In this document: piece after piece, positions 11,876 through 24,750 of the stretch | Layout: every line of letters starts with the position of its first letter | Numbering within the stretch: position 1 is the stretch's first letter | Assembly (NCBI GenBank): GCA_023630585.1 | Contig: CM042541.1 | Coordinates: 14,056,001-14,120,000, forward strand | Reading direction: 5' to 3' | Length of the DNA: 64,000 bases | Origin: Cranoglanis bouderius | Lineage: Eukaryota; Chordata; Actinopteri; Siluriformes; Cranoglanididae | The notes under the pieces: generated by a model | Database searches by the model: none | The model's input: only the letters and a program-made list of their open reading frames with translations | Told to the model about the DNA's origin: nothing | Made by a program: the position numbers and the translations under genes

Positions 11876-12498
11876 GGGTATGTCTTAATCAGCTCCACAG
11901 TGCAGTAGTCAGGGCACTGAACAGGGAGTCGGCCATTTTAAGGGCTGTCTCAATTGCGAAATCCTTTCAGTGCACTGGAACATTCGCTCCCTAAAAAAAT
12001 CCCACAGTGCACCACAAAAACCAGGGAGCATCGATACTCACTATGTTCCCTTACTGGAAATGATGTCATGTTTTCTGAAGCCTCTCAGCTCAAAAAAAGA
12101 GGGGGACGAACTCGCAGCCAATTTCTGGCTACAAATGTTAGTAGCTTGTTATCGTTGTTGTAGCTCTCAAATGATTACTTATGTTAGTGATTTTTTTACT
12201 TTATTTGACGTTCTATATACGGTTTGTTTGAGTCTAACGACTTTTAAGTGTTTAATGATTAAAAAAAAATAAAATCTGCTAGCTTGCCTATGATCCTGCT
12301 TGACATATTATGACAGAAATATGTTTGATTAAGCTAACAAATTTATATGACATATAAAACTTAATTTTTTAAGCTTTTAATTTTTGGTGACATTTTACAA
12401 TACGAGTACATAGTCATGTCACCGGAAATTCAGTTATCAGTGTCCCAATGTGTAGTGAGTCAGGATCCTTACCAGTGTCCGAACTCGTGTACACGATA
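11876..12498. repeat. Dispersed non-coding element, interrupted by the second DD35E element
   Basis: The block beginning near 11878 (GTATGTCTTAATCAGCTCC, then CAGGGAGTCGGCCATTTTA) resembles a short non-autonomous element I associate with fish genomes. It continues to the DD35E insertion at 12501. Exact ends were not identified, and the class is not established. Confidence 0.4.
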
Positions 12499-12500
12499 TA

Positions 12501-14064
12501 CAGCCGTGGCCAAAAGTTTTGAGAATGACACAAATATTAATTTTTACAAAGTCTGCTGCCTCAGTTTTTATGATGGCAATTTGCATATACTCCAGAATGT
12601 TATGAAGAGTGATCAGATGAATTGCAATTAATTTCAAAGTCCCTCTTTGCCATGAAAATGAACTTAATCCCAAAAAAACATGTCCACTACATTTCAGCCC
12701 TTCCACAAAAGGACCTGCTGACATCGTCAGTGATTCTCTCATTAACATAGGTGAGAGTGTTAACGAGGACAAGGCTGGAGATCACTCTGTCATGCTGATT
12801 GAGTTAGAATAACAGACTGGAAGCTTTAAAAGGAGGGTGGTGCTTGAAATGATTGTTCTTCCTCTGTTAACTGTGGTTACCTGCAAGGAAACACGTAGAG
12901 CCATCATTGCTTTGCACAAAAAGAGATTCACAGGCAAGGATATTGCTGCTAGTAAGATTGCACCTAAATCAACCATTTATCGGAACATCAAGACCTTCAA
13001 GGAGAGAGGTTCAACTGTTGTGAAGAAGGCTTCAGGGCACCCAAGAAAGTCCAGCAAGTGCCAGGACCGTCTCCTAAAGTTGATTCAGCTGCAGAATCAG
13101 GGCACCACCAGTGCAGAGCTTGCTCAGGAATGGCAGCAGGCAGGTGTGAGTGCGTCTGCATGCACAGTAAGGCGAAGACTTTTGGAGGATGGCCTGGTGT
13201 CACTAAGGGCAGCAAAGAAGCCACTTCTCTCCAGGAAAACATCAGGGACAGACTGCTATTCTGCAAAAAGTACAGGGATTGGACTGCTGAGGACTGGGGT
13301 AATGTCATTTTCTCTGATGAATCCCCTTTCCGGTTGTTTGGGGCATCTGGAAAAAAGCTTGTCCGGAGAAGAAAAGGTGAGCGCTACCATCAGTCCTGTG
13401 TCATGCCAACAGTAAAGCATCCTGAGACCACTCATGTGTGGGGTTGCTTCTCAGCCAAGGGAGTGGGCTCACTCACAATTTTGCCTAAGAACACAGCCAT
13501 GAATAAAGAATGGTACAAAAACATCCTCAGAGAGCAACTTCTCCCAACCATCCAAGAACAGTTTGGTGACGAACAATGCCTTTTCCAGCATGATGGGGCA
13601 CCTTGCCACAAGGCAAAAGTGATAACGAAGTGGCTCGGGGAACAAAACATCGACATTTTGGGTCCATGGCCAGGAAACTCCCCAGACCTTAATCCCATTG
13701 AGAATTTGTGGTCAATCCTCAAGAGGCGGGTGGACAAACAAAAACCCACAAACTCTGACAAACTCCAAGCATTGATTATGCAAGAATGGGCTGCCATCAG
13801 TCAAGATGTGGCCCAGAAGTTGATTGACAGCATGCCAGGGCGAATTGCAGAGGTCTTGAAAAAGAAGGGTCAACACTGCAAATATTGACTCTTTGCATAA
13901 ACTTCATGTAATTGTCAATGAAAGCCATTGACACTTATGAAATGCTTGTGATTATACTTCAGTAACAGTTAGTAACATCTGACAAAAAGATCTAACAACA
14001 CTGAAGCAGTAGACTTTGTGAAAATTAATATTTGTGTCATTCTCAAAACTTTTGGCCACGGCTG
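12501..14064 (+). mobile_element. Tc1/mariner DD35E element, copy 2 (1564 bp)
   Basis: It has the same termini, length and order as 2728-4291, with TA on each side (12499-12500 and 14065-14066). The two copies differ by scattered substitutions and two single-base indels that offset each other in length. Its flanks are different from those of copy 1, so this is an independent insertion and not part of a larger duplication. Confidence 0.93.
12873..13888 (+). pseudogene. DD35E Tc1-like transposase with lost start codon and one frameshift
   Basis: This is the homologue of the transposase at 3100-4086. Two lesions are visible. The ATG is GTG at 12873-12875. One adenine is missing from the run at 13236-13239 (four As here, five in copy 1), shifting the frame just before the catalytic domain. 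Downstream of that, the frame is open and includes SDESPFRLFG, QHDGAPCHKA and PDLNPIENLW, and keeps the full C-terminal tail ending CKY that copy 1 has lost. The 35-residue spacing before the catalytic Glu is retained. Confidence 0.9.
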
Positions 14065-14066
14065 TA

Positions 14067-14170
14067 CCCTTAAACTACATGTTGTTATAGGAAACTAATC
14101 AACCTCATCCTCACCACCCTGTTATTGATTATTTTCCTATAACAGCACTCCCTCAAATGTTTAATTTTTT
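14067..14170. repeat. Family R hairpin block
   Basis: An inverted repeat is visible: GTTATAGGAAACTAATCAAC, a C-rich loop, then TTGATTATTTTCCTATAACA. It corresponds to the hairpin at 4703-4765 and 18490-18570. Confidence 0.65.
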
Positions 14171-16770
14171 ACTTTCTTACATTGTTTTGTTCATTGCCTT
14201 TACCTTGTTGGGACACATTTTAAGTATCTCTCACATGTAGTCTACTTAATCAGTGCTGGAATTACACACGAACACTTTAATATTAAATGTGTGTGTTTTG
14301 GGGAGTGTGGCATTTGTGAGGTTGCAAATATAAAGGAGTGGCACAATTGTATTTTACTGAAAGAATGGCACAGAGGGGACCAATATATAATTTTTTTTCT
14401 ATCAGTCTTTCAAGATGAAAGGGTTGGATTATTTTCCAGATCAAAGGCACATCCTTTCATTTAAAAAGCATACTTTTTGCCCGATAAATGGGAACACTTG
14501 CTTCTCAGACACTGTTGTGGTGCTGCAAAGAAAATATTACACGTGTTTTTCTTTGCTAACAATTCAGTTACAGCCGCATCGCTATTGTTCTGCTTTATGG
14601 TGAAGCTGGAGATTTACTGTTGATATGGAGTGAGGAAAGAGTGCGAGATGTCAATATAGAGTGATGAAATCCATCTCTTGAACACGCCAAGATAAACATC
14701 AGCATGCTGTCTAATCTCGGATTCGGCATCCAGGCACGAAATAGCTCCACTGCTCAATATTCTTTTCAGAAAATTGAGTGTAGCAGAGAAAACTGGCGTG
14801 TCTCAGGGGCGGATTGTCAGTCTCTGAGTGTATCACTCCTGCGAGCCACATTTATTTCTGTTCCTCCCTAAATCTCACCATGATCAATGATGAAAGTTGC
14901 AAAACCTGACAGGAAAATCAGCAATACCTTGTCAGCTTGCCTCTCGAACTCACTGAGGCAATACCAGCCATATTACCTCTGAGAGGAAAGAAAATACATA
15001 TCAGTTTCTTCTGCATCGAGAAATTGTTTGTCTTTATGTAAGGCGTCTTTTTCAGACTGGGCTCATAATTATGCAGCTGGATGGGAATGCTTCCAATGTT
15101 TCTTCTATAACGGCAAGCTTGTTTCAGAGAATATTTTAGTATCAAGAAATAGAGAATAATATGTTTGTAAAGCAATTTCCAGCATTGTTGATAATAGGAA
15201 GAAGTTTTCTGAAAAAAGAAAAAAACAACAACATCATATTGCAGATTCATTAAAAAAAGTGTCATGTATAAATTCAATGTATTGTTTAATGTAAGTTTAA
15301 TTTAGAGTTGCTCAAATGTGGCTAAGCACAAGCTGAGGATTAAATGCTCTTTATTCCCTTACAGAAAAATCACATATAAACAATAATTATTCACATGTGA
15401 AATTTAGACATGTTTGGACACTTCACATAGCCAAACATAGATAAACATAGACATTTTAGACACTTTACATCATTTGTTTCATGCATTTCTCTCATGTGGT
15501 TTTTCCATTGAGCCATTGTAAATGAGGACTCAGAGACACACAGTAAGGATGCATGTGATCCAAGATTTAGTTACAAAAGTGATAGATAAAGTGGTGATAA
15601 ACAGGCCAATGTCAAAAAAGACCAACATGCAGCACTTAACAACTAGACAAGACAAAAAAAACAACCTAAACAAACAAACAAAAACAAAACAAAAAAAAAA
15701 AACCCACACACACAGGCAATCAATCCAGAAACTATAAAGCTCAGAACTCACATGGATGATGGGCAAACTGTAAGACTTCGCATTATCTTTTAGGTCCTAA
15801 GGTCCATGTGCTTTTTAAACTGTTCAAACAGGAAATGAGAGTTGCAGAAAAAAAAAAAGTCAAAACTCATGGGAGGGTGCCTTCTAAAATTGGAGTAATG
15901 TGATCAGAATTTCTTTTCCTGCAAGGATGGAAGCTGCAGCATTCACAATTATCTAAATGTTATTTAAAGAGCCAGAGCAGCCAGCTGGCAACACATTATG
16001 GTAATCCAATCTAGAGGTGATAAAATTAGGTCACTCCCATATTTACACATGAAGTACATGAGCTCATGTGTGAAATATGTGTGATTTTTCCATTAAGGAT
16101 TTGAACCCACAAACCTTTGTTCACTAACCCAGAACTTCACATCAAATGCAGTCATAAGCCAAGATATGTTTAGTTTCTGACGTTTTCTTGTTTCGTCTTG
16201 TACTGAAGGTGAGGCCTCAATTTTAGCATGAAGCAAACTGAATGTCTAAATTATCAAACACTTGCATCTCCTCAGTTGACTTTATGGACTTGTTCAGTGT
16301 CTTAAACAGACTCGCTGATGTGGCTTCTGATGTTGTATGACAGACTGTTATCTATAAACAGACAAAAAGATGTTGCAGCGCTAAAACAGCTGTAACTTAA
16401 TCAGTTTTTTTTCTTCCTCAGCACATAGTTTGGTGCCACTCTATTTAATTTTTGGTTGCTTTAATCACTTAGCTACCATGTACAAATGGGTGAGAAATGA
16501 AAGGAAAAGCCAACATAAAGTGTTCTAGTAAGGTCTTGGGTGTGATTTTTCCCTCAGTTGGTGTTGTGATGGTGGTGTGGAGAGCTCTGTCTAACAAGTC
16601 TCTACAAAATCTCCCATAGATGTTCAGATCTGAGTGTGAAAGCATTTGGTTTACATAATTTTCATTGCCATCAGACCATTCAGTGAGCACTCGTGATTGA
16701 TTTGCAGTGAAGCTTCACTCTAATGATGAACCAAACAGTGCAGCTCTGGGTATTATTTACTTTCATGCAA
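14171..16770. other. Intergenic: no gene; possible conserved islands and a decayed coding-like repeat
   Basis: Mostly AT-rich. The stretch 14640-14910 is high-complexity and could be a conserved element. A-rich runs occur near 15640-15710 and 15847-15860. At 16286-16395 there is a diverged copy of the coding-like sequence at 42069-42187, here with in-frame stops. No complete gene is supported. Confidence 0.45.
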
Positions 16771-16791
16771 GTTTTCTAACTGGTTACTTTT

Positions 16792-16792
<1 letters not shown>

Positions 16793-16860
<68 letters not shown>
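16793..16860. repeat. (GT)n microsatellite
   Basis: Pure GT repeat of about 68 bp. Confidence 0.95.
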
Positions 16861-16863
<3 letters not shown>

Positions 16864-18068
16864 CCTTGGGAGCTCTTTTTAAAGTGTTTGTCCCTGGCCT
16901 GAATAATATGCACAGCAGGCCTGTCCATCTGTACTGAATATAATAACATGTGTAGGTGAGTGTACATGTGTGAAGTGCAGATATCTATCCATCATAATAA
17001 AGGATTGATTTTAGGGTCATTTAATGTATTTTTTATGGTGTTGTTATTATTTTTTCATTGTGTCCTGGTGTGTATTTGAGATCATCATTGGCAGTCATCC
17101 TCTTTTCTCTGATGACACCTATCAGCCTCGGGTTGCGGTGAGAGTATCTTCAGCTGCCTGAGATGACACGTTTCCTCTTGCTTTGATTGCTGTCATTTCA
17201 GATAGACACAGTAAAAGCTGTGCATCTTCTTGTGCTGTCATCATATCTGATCTTTTGATCTTTTGATTTCTGCATTGACTGCATATGAGTCCTGATGCCA
17301 GCCTGTCCTTGCTATGCTATATACCATATATGATACTTATAAACTGAATGATTAGAGTGAGCGAAACATATTTGGTTCATTTTCCACTTAAGTCTGAGTG
17401 GCGGATGTATAGTGCAAAGTTGGGCTTAAAACGTGGAGCGCTTAAAACGTGGAGCACTTAAAACGTGGAGCACTTAAAATGTGACGTAAAATATGGATAA
17501 TGTATAATGAGTGTTCTCGGAGTCAGACAGTTTTAGAGCATGCTTGGTTTTCTTATGAATAAGATCACTTTGAATTTGATGCGGTCACGTCTATCAAGGC
17601 TATAACTCAGATGTCTGAGGTCAGTGCTCCCTGAATGGTTCTTTCAGAAACCAAAAGATAGGGAAGAAAAGGGAACAATGGAGGACACAATAGAGATGAA
17701 TTTTATTGAAACAATGTTTAAAAGATTAAGCAATTACATGGCTTATTCATCACAGGGAGACACTACAAAAAATAGGTGATATTAGGGTCAGAGAGAATTA
17801 CTGGAGGGCCATGAAATATAAACATGAGTTAGAAATTGATGAGCACACGCTGTTTCCTGGCTGGAAGACTCCTTCACTGGTACTGATGGACACAAAGAAC
17901 ATGCCTTCTACAAAAGCAATGCCTCCTTCACTGTGACTGACACACAGATGCCACGCCTTCTTCAGTGGCATTGACATTGTATTAAATAAACATCTCCTTA
18001 CATAAAAGTTCATATCAACAATGAAACATTATTCTCTGTTAAATAATAGCACATTTTTAAAATCTGTT
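16861..18068. other. Intergenic with a 16-bp tandem repeat
   Basis: At 17425-17484 a 16-bp unit (CTTAAAACGTGGAGCA) is repeated about three and a half times. The stretch 17080-17290 is complex sequence without an open frame. No gene is supported. Confidence 0.55.
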
Positions 18069-18803
18069 TATTATTAGTCTTCGATTATATGGAGCATCCG
18101 CCATACAAGTCCCTGTGAATCAGCTGTTAGTGTAGAAGTGATAATGTATTAAAACAAGCACATTAATAAAAGCACATATAAATACAGTATAATATAAACA
18201 AGCACATTAGTACAAGCACATTAGCTGGAGCTGATGTAATAGGAAAATTATATCACATTGTTGTTTTCAAATCTGATCTTTTTTTTTTTTTTGTCTCACT
18301 AACTTCAAATGATGGAGCAAAAAGAGAGGCATGTGAGGAAACAATTGTTTACACCTGTAAGTGATAACAGGAAGTAACTTGTTTTGCAGACATTCCATAA
18401 CATTAATTGTAACTATAAATGGTTGAAATGCATGATGTGTCATTCATAAATATATAAAAATTCCAGTCATTGGCCGCGGTATAAGAAATGCATATTGCTA
18501 TTGGAAAATAATCAACTTTGGTGTGGTAATGTATCACACCACCCCGTTGTGTATTATTTTCCTATACCGGCATGGACTATTGTGCTTTATTCCTTACTTA
18601 ATCAATTCATTTTGATCTATTAATTTGAGAATTCTAGAATTTGCTCTAATCTACCAGCTAAAAAAAACTAAACTAAACTAAACTAAACTAAAGATTGTTA
18701 CTAGCTAGATACACAGTCATGTGAAAAGTACACTCCAAGCAAACATTTGATCAACTTTGAAACAGTGCCTATTAATAAAGTTGATATACTTTAAGAAAAC
18801 CTC
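18069..18803 (+). repeat. Family R, copy B
   Basis: It is near-identical to 4292-5010, including the TATTATTAGTCTTCG start, the hairpin and the (TAAAC)n tract. Its end overlaps the left end of the Tc1 element at 18712, which is complete here but truncated in copy A. It lacks the inverted left arm that makes copy A palindromic. Confidence 0.88.
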
Positions 18804-19979
18804 AAGGAAAATTTGCTTTTTCAATCATTTATTCAACAGAAATATCAATATATTAACAGTAAGTACACCCTTGGCCTCAGAAGCTAGTATTCCCCCTTTA
18901 GCAGAAATAACTTCTTGTAGGCATTTTGCATAATTGTCTACCAGGCTTGCTGGAATTTTTGACCACTCTTCCATGCAATATTCTTTCAGTTGCAAGATGT
19001 TTGAGGGTTTTCTTGCATGTACTGACCATTCCAAATCCCCCACAACATTTCAATGGGATTCAAATCCGGGCTTTGACTAGGCCATTCCATAGCCCTCCAT
19101 TTCTTCTTTTTGAGCCATTCCTTGGTGAATTTGCTAGTGTGCTTAGGATCATTATCCTTTTGAAAAGTCCACTTTCGGTTCAACTTCAACTTTCGGACAG
19201 ATTCAAGCGCTCTTTGATATGATGCAGAATTCATAGTTGAATCAGTGAATGCAAGCTGTCCAGTCCCTGAGGCAGCGAAGCAACCCCAAACCATAACATT
19301 TCCACCACCATGCTTTACAGTTGGTATGAGGTGCTTCTCTTGAAAAGCTGTCTTTGGTCTGCGCCAAACATGTCTGCTGTTACTGTGGCCAAACAACTCT
19401 ATCTTTGATTCATCTGTCCAGAGCACATTATTCCAAAAGGCCTGATCTTTGCCTATATGCTCATTGGCAAACTGTAGTCTTGCAAACGCTTTTTCCTGGC
19501 ACGCCTCCAATGCAGGTCAAAATTGTGCAATCTCTTTCTGATTGTAGAAGCATGCACTTTGACACCAACAGTTGCAAGACTTACTAGCAGATCCTGTGAT
19601 GAAATTTTGGGGATCTTGGAGACCTCTTTTTGCATCAGATGGTCTACTCTTGGGCTGAATTTGCTGGGACGGCCAGTCCTGGACAAATTGGCAGTCGTTT
19701 GAAATCTGCGCCATTTGTAGATGACTTTCCTTACAGTGGAACGATGTATTTCAAATAATTTGGAGATCTTTTTAAATCCTTTGCCAGACTCATAGGCATC
19801 CACAACTTTTTTCTGAAGGCCTTACTCTTTATATCTTGGCATGATGACACCATTTGAAACCATGTGAAACTTTATTAATAGGCACTGTTTCAAAGAAGAT
19901 CAAATGTTTGCTTGTCAAAATATGTCATAAAAAGCCAACAATTTCCATGGGGTGTACTTATTTTTTTTTCACATAACTG
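18712..19979 (-). mobile_element. Tc1-like element (1268 bp), frameshifted
   Basis: The terminal repeats read CACAGTCATGTGAAAAGTAC on the left and, reverse-complemented, CAGTTATGTGAAAAAAAAAT on the right, with TA on both sides. A minus-strand transposase fills most of the element. The left end of this family is also found truncated at 4919-5010. Confidence 0.88.
18825..19841 (-). pseudogene. Tc1-like DD34E transposase pseudogene
   Basis: The protein is split over three frames. It starts MPRYKE followed by a stop, then about 19803-19500 encodes the DNA-binding part (KGFKKISKLFEIHRSTVRK and RTGRPSKFSPR). About 19510-18990 encodes the catalytic part with WTDESKIELFG, QKDNDPKHTS and PDLNPIEMLW. 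About 19043-18870 encodes the C-terminal part (EEWSKIPASLVDNY). The two acidic residues of the last pair are 34 residues apart. At least one nonsense and two frameshift lesions make it inactive. Confidence 0.87.
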
Positions 19980-19981
19980 TA

Positions 19982-21026
19982 GTTCAATCCTTATATTGCA
20001 TTCATAATTACTTGCCCAATTTGGTATTTACTGTATGAGTTCCACATTCAGATTTTGGCATTATGTAAACACTTGAAGATTCTTGTCCTGTTGCTAGCTA
20101 TGCTGTTCAGACTTACGCTGACTGAGAAGTGAGCTGGAACATCAGATTTCGAGTGTTTCAGTCTCAGAGAAAGCCAGTGACCACATCAGTAAGTAGAGCT
20201 TAGGAGTCAATATGACAAGCCCCAGAGGGGAGAAACAGTCTGTTCAAATCAATCTGCATTCATGTGAATGCAGCGGTGGTGCCTGGTTTCCAGACTGTAA
20301 AACATACAATAAACACTGCAATTATTGTCACTCTTCACATAAAAGAACGATTAATAAATATATAAAATGAATAAGACATGGGGTGTTCAAAAAGCTCATA
20401 TGGTTGTGATGGTCAGGTGTACACATACATCCATATTTCCAGTATAGTATAATGTATATATTGAAGAACTCCCTGGAAAAAACAGCAGCAATTAGTAGCT
20501 CCCGGTATTGCCTAAAGCTGGGTTTAGACTGTGTGATTTCAGTGTACTTTAGAGATCATTACTTGTCTCACTGTATGAAATCCCAATAAATTTTTGGCCG
20601 AATTCTATAACGTGTTATCATGTGTTCTCCATGTTTGATTATACAGTGAAGATCCTCTAACAACAGATCTGCAATTTATTTGTTGCCGTCCCATGAGCTT
20701 AATCTCATCTTGTGCTGTTCTCATATTAGTGGCTTTTTAGACAAGCATCATAGCAGTGTCCTGAGATTTAAAAATAATAATAATAATAATTCTCAATTGG
20801 ACAGACCTTGCTGTCTTTGGTTGCAATGGCACTAAATCAGCCACTGGTGAACATGTCACATTATGCATTCTAATACTGCTGATCTCAACTCATGACCAAA
20901 GAATTTTTTTATGATATGCAGTTCATCATATAGTGTAAAACCAGCTGGAAAACACAATATGCTTATGCACCACTTCCTGGTAAATTTTCAACTCGTCCTA
21001 ACATTTTAGGACAAAAGTCCTAACGA
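19982..21026. other. Intergenic: nothing recognised
   Basis: AT-rich sequence with a short AAT run near 20771. No supported gene or element. Confidence 0.45.
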
Positions 21027-21034
21027 AAGTTTTA

Positions 21035-21122
<88 letters not shown>

Positions 21123-21130
21123 TAAAACTT

Positions 21131-21162
<32 letters not shown>
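21027..21162. repeat. (TA)n tract with inverted AAGTTTTACCTA ends
   Basis: A TA repeat of about 90 bp is bracketed by AAGTTTTACCTA (about 21027-21038) and its inverse TAGGTAAAACTT (about 21119-21130), followed by more TA and a short CA stretch. The unit could fold into a very long hairpin. A Tc1 element begins right after it. Confidence 0.85.
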
Positions 21163-21164
<2 letters not shown>

Positions 21165-22557
21165 GTGGGGGAAAGAAGTATTTGATCCCCTGCTGATTTT
21201 GTACGTTTGCCCACTGACAAAGAAAAGATCAGTCTATAATTTTAATGGTAGGTGTATTTTAACAGTGAGAGACAGAATAACAACAAAAAAAAAATACAGA
21301 AAAACACATTTCAAAAAAGTTATAAATTGATTTGCATTTTAATGAGGGAAATAAGTATTTGATCCCCTATCAGTCAGCAAGATTTCTGGCTCCCAGGTGT
21401 CTTTTACACAAGTAAAAAGCTGAGATTAGACTCCCTTTAAGAGAGTGCTCCTAATCTCAGTTTGTTACCTGTATAAAAGACACCTGTCCACAGAAGCAAT
21501 CAATAATTCAGATTCCAAACTCTAGACCATGGCCAAGACCAAAGAGCTGTCCAAGGATGTCAGGGACAAGATTGTAGACCTACACAAGGCTGGAATGGGC
21601 TACAAGACCATCGCCAAGCAGCTTGGTGAGAAGGTGACAACAGTTGGTGTGATTATTCGCAAATGGAAGAAACACAAAATAACTGTCAGTCTCCCTCGGT
21701 CTGGGGCTCCATGCAAGATCTCACCTCATGGAGTTTCAATGATCATGAGAACAGTGAGGAATCAGCCCAGAACTACACGGGAGGATCTTGTTAATGATCT
21801 CAAGGCAGCTGGGACCATAGTCACCAAGAAAACAATTGGTAACACACTACGCCGTGAAGGACTGAAATCCTGCAGCACCCGCAAGGTTCCCCTGCTCAAG
21901 AAATCACATGTACAGGCCCATCTGAAGTTTGCCTGAATGATTCAGAGGAGAACTGGGTGAAAGTGTTGTGGTCAGGTGTGGTCAGATCTCTCTGGCATCA
22001 ACTCAACTCGCCATGTTTGGAGGAGGAGGAATGCTGCCTATGACCCCAAGTCATAACACCATCCCCACTGGCAAACATGGAGGTGGGAACATTATGCTTT
22101 GGGGGTGTTTTTCTGCTAAGGGGACAGGACAACTGCACCGCATCAAAGGGACGATGGACGGTGATCAAATCTTGGGTGAGAACCTCCTTCCCTCAGCCAG
22201 GGCATTGAAAATGACCTTAATGACTTGGAGAGGATCTGCAAAGAGGAGTGGGACAAAATCCCTCCTGAGATGTGTGCAAATCTGGTGGCCAACTACAAGA
22301 AACGTCTGACCTCTGTGATTGCCAACAAGGGTTTTGACACCAAGTACTAAGTCGAAGGGGTCAAATACTTATTTCCCTCATTAAAATGCAAATCAATTAA
22401 TAACTTTTTTGAAATGTGTTTTTCCGGATTTTTTTTTTTGTTATTCTGTCTCTCACTGTTAAAATACACCTACCATTAAAATTATAGACTGATAATTCTT
22501 TGTCAGTGGGCAAACGTACAAAATCGGCAGGGGATCAAATACTTTTCCCCCCCACTG
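21163..22557 (+). mobile_element. Tc1-like element with internal deletion (1395 bp)
   Basis: The terminal repeats begin CAGTGGGGGAAAGAAGTATT on the left and end CCCCCCACTG on the right, with TA after the right end. The inverted similarity extends well over 100 bp into each side (GATCCCCTGC, CAAACGTACAAAAT, TTTTAATGGTAGG blocks). The transposase is broken and its catalytic centre deleted, so any movement would need an enzyme supplied in trans. Confidence 0.88.
21529..22350 (+). pseudogene. Tc1-like transposase, N-terminal 135 codons open, catalytic region deleted
   Basis: From ATG 21529 the frame encodes the paired-type DNA-binding region: MAKTKELSKDVRDKIVDLHK, then GMGYKTIAKQLG and RSGAPCKISP, to a stop at 21936. 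Downstream, GKHGGGNIMLWGCFSAKGTG (about 22070) and then LNDLERICKEEWDKIPPEMC (about 22218) appear in shifted frames. The segment that should carry the second Asp and the PDLNPIE box is absent, and the first Asp box is scrambled. It may still produce a DNA-binding fragment, but there is no evidence for this. Confidence 0.82.
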
Positions 22558-22559
22558 TA

Positions 22560-23744
22560 TATATATAAACATTTTTTGCATTCATTCATATCCATTAGCT
22601 GACTTGGGTGTAGGTCAACAACCATTTGTCTCTTGTGTTGAACGCTCTTTGGTTTTTCCACATTGTGATGGATTTCGAAGGGAATTTACATGTGTGCAGT
22701 GTGTGAATAGAAAATTTTAATCATTGTGTATATTGTTTAGTTTGTACAATCATGTTTGCCCATGTAGGCAATAATTCTGCTGCTGACAATAAAAGTGAGG
22801 ATGCATATACAAAAGGCATGAAGAAGTAGTAAGGTATGCTTTTTTATGACACTTGGCAGTACTGACAAAATCATTATCTGCCTGACTGACATTATGGTTA
22901 TAGCGGAAGAGAATTAATCTGCAATGTCACATAAGTACAGAACTCATGTTCAAAACAAGCATGGAAACAGCAATCAATCCTCAGTAGACAGCAGGGGTAA
23001 ACAGAAAAAGTACAGGGTCTGAGGCTACGGGAGTTATGGCAGCTTTTCAAGATAATGAGTAAGCTCAGTGAAGCTTTAAGGTTGGAAATGATGGGAGGGA
23101 GAGGGTGAAATCAAAACTCCTATTTGCCCTTCATACAACTGACACTACACACTTGTCAACAATATGACAATTTTTTTTATCAGCCAGAATTCAGAGGTTC
23201 TGAGACGCCATACATAGTTTTTTTCCCTGTCTAGTTACATCAAGATCACAGGACAGAAAAATAGGTCATGTTCACTGTTTCACCATGTTTATGAGAAGAT
23301 CCAACACAAATGGTCCACTCTTGTGGTATTCACAACTTCAAAAGCCTTGCCCACAGCCACATTCCAAAATCTAGTGGAAAGCCTTCCCACAAGAATGGAG
23401 GCTGTTATAGCAGCAACTGTAGAACGGGATGTTCAACAAGCACTTTTGGGTATGATGGTCAGGGGTCCGCATGCTTTTGCCCATATAGTGTATATACAGT
23501 ATATTGGCTTTATTTAATTATTGTAGGAAATAAATAATAATGATGAAAAATACAAAGATAACATAACTGTCGTAAATTATTTTGCTAGAACTGTACACCT
23601 ACAGCAAAGTGTTTTATTCCTACTTATTTTCACCTAATATAACTGTGCATTTCTATATACTGTATGTACTAGTACCAACTGTGACTGTGTGCATGTTTGC
23701 ATCTCTTGTGAGGATGATATAAATGTATCAATTCAATCTTACTA
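22560..23744. other. Intergenic: nothing recognised
   Basis: No supported gene. The segment near 23310-23490 (TGGTCCACTCTTGTGG to CATGCTTTTGCCCATATAG) looks like the decayed end of another Tc1-like element, but no paired repeat was found. Confidence 0.4.
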
Positions 23745-24750
23745 CAACCCCAATTCCAAAAAAGTTGGGACAATATGGAAAATGCAAAAAAAACAAACAA
23801 AAAAAACAAACAAAAAGTCATTTGAAAATACAGTTCACCCTGTACTATATTGAAAACACATTATTAACACATTATTTGAGGTTTTACTTTGTGAATTTAA
23901 ATTATTTTTGAAAATATACACTCATTTCAAATCTGATGACTGCAACACACTCCAAAAAAGTTGGGACAGTCGACCGTTTACCACTGTGTAACATCACCTT
24001 TTCTTTTAATAACACTTATTAAGCGTTTGGGCACTGAAGACACCAGCTGGTTAAGTTTAGCAAGCGGAATTTTCCCCCATTCATCCATTATGCATTTCTT
24101 CAGCTGCGCAACTGTACGGGGCCTTCGTTGCTTAATTTTGCGCTTCATAATGTGCCACACATTCTCAAGCGGAGACAGGTCAGGACAGCAGGCAGACAGT
24201 GACGTCTGAGGGATCGGAGATCATGCGCATTCAGAAGTGGTTTTCAGCCTTGCCCTTTATGCACCGAGATTTGACCGGATTCCTTGAATCTTTTAATTAT
24301 ATTGTGCACTGTAGAAGGTGAAATGCCTCAAATCCTACTTTGTCTTTGGGAAATGTTGTTCTCAAAGTGTTGGGTTATTCGCTGACGCATCTGTTGGCAG
24401 ATTGGTGAGCCTCGACCCATCCTTGCTCTTAAAGGACTAGGCCTTTGGAGGCTCCTTATATACTATGATTGGATGATTGCCTCACCTGCTTCACATCACC
24501 TTCTTATTTCAACTTGTCACATCGTTATTAGTCCTAAGTTGCCCCTGTCCCATTTTTTTTGGAACATTGGGAGCATTTCAAAATAAATGTTTATCTTCAA
24601 AAAACTATGCAGTTGATTAGGTAAAACATCAAACACCTTGTCTTTATACTTTTTTTGTTTAAATACAAGTCAAAGTACATTTACAAATCACTCCTCTTTG
24701 TTTTTATTAGCATTTTCCATACTGTCACAACTTTTTCAGAATTGGGGTTG
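23745..24750 (-). mobile_element. Tc1-like element, internally deleted (1006 bp)
   Basis: The terminal repeats are CAACCCCAATTCC... on the left and ...GAATTGGGGTTG on the right, with TA on each side. The minus strand retains both ends of a transposase but lacks the middle. Confidence 0.88.
23976..24420 (-). pseudogene. Tc1-like transposase remnant, middle deleted
   Basis: On the minus strand, the N-terminal part is recognisable from about 24420 (MGRGSPICQQMRQRITQHFE, then GISPSTVHNIIKRFKESG, interrupted by stops). About 24200-23976 encodes the C-terminal part beginning PDLSPLENVW and ending GDVTQW. Most of the catalytic core between them has been deleted. Confidence 0.82.

Noticed and set aside
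14806..14840. CAGGGGCGGATTG near 14806 as a second hAT-like end
   Set aside because: No matching inverted end and no 8-bp target duplication could be found; the similarity to the 34123 element is limited to about 10 bases.
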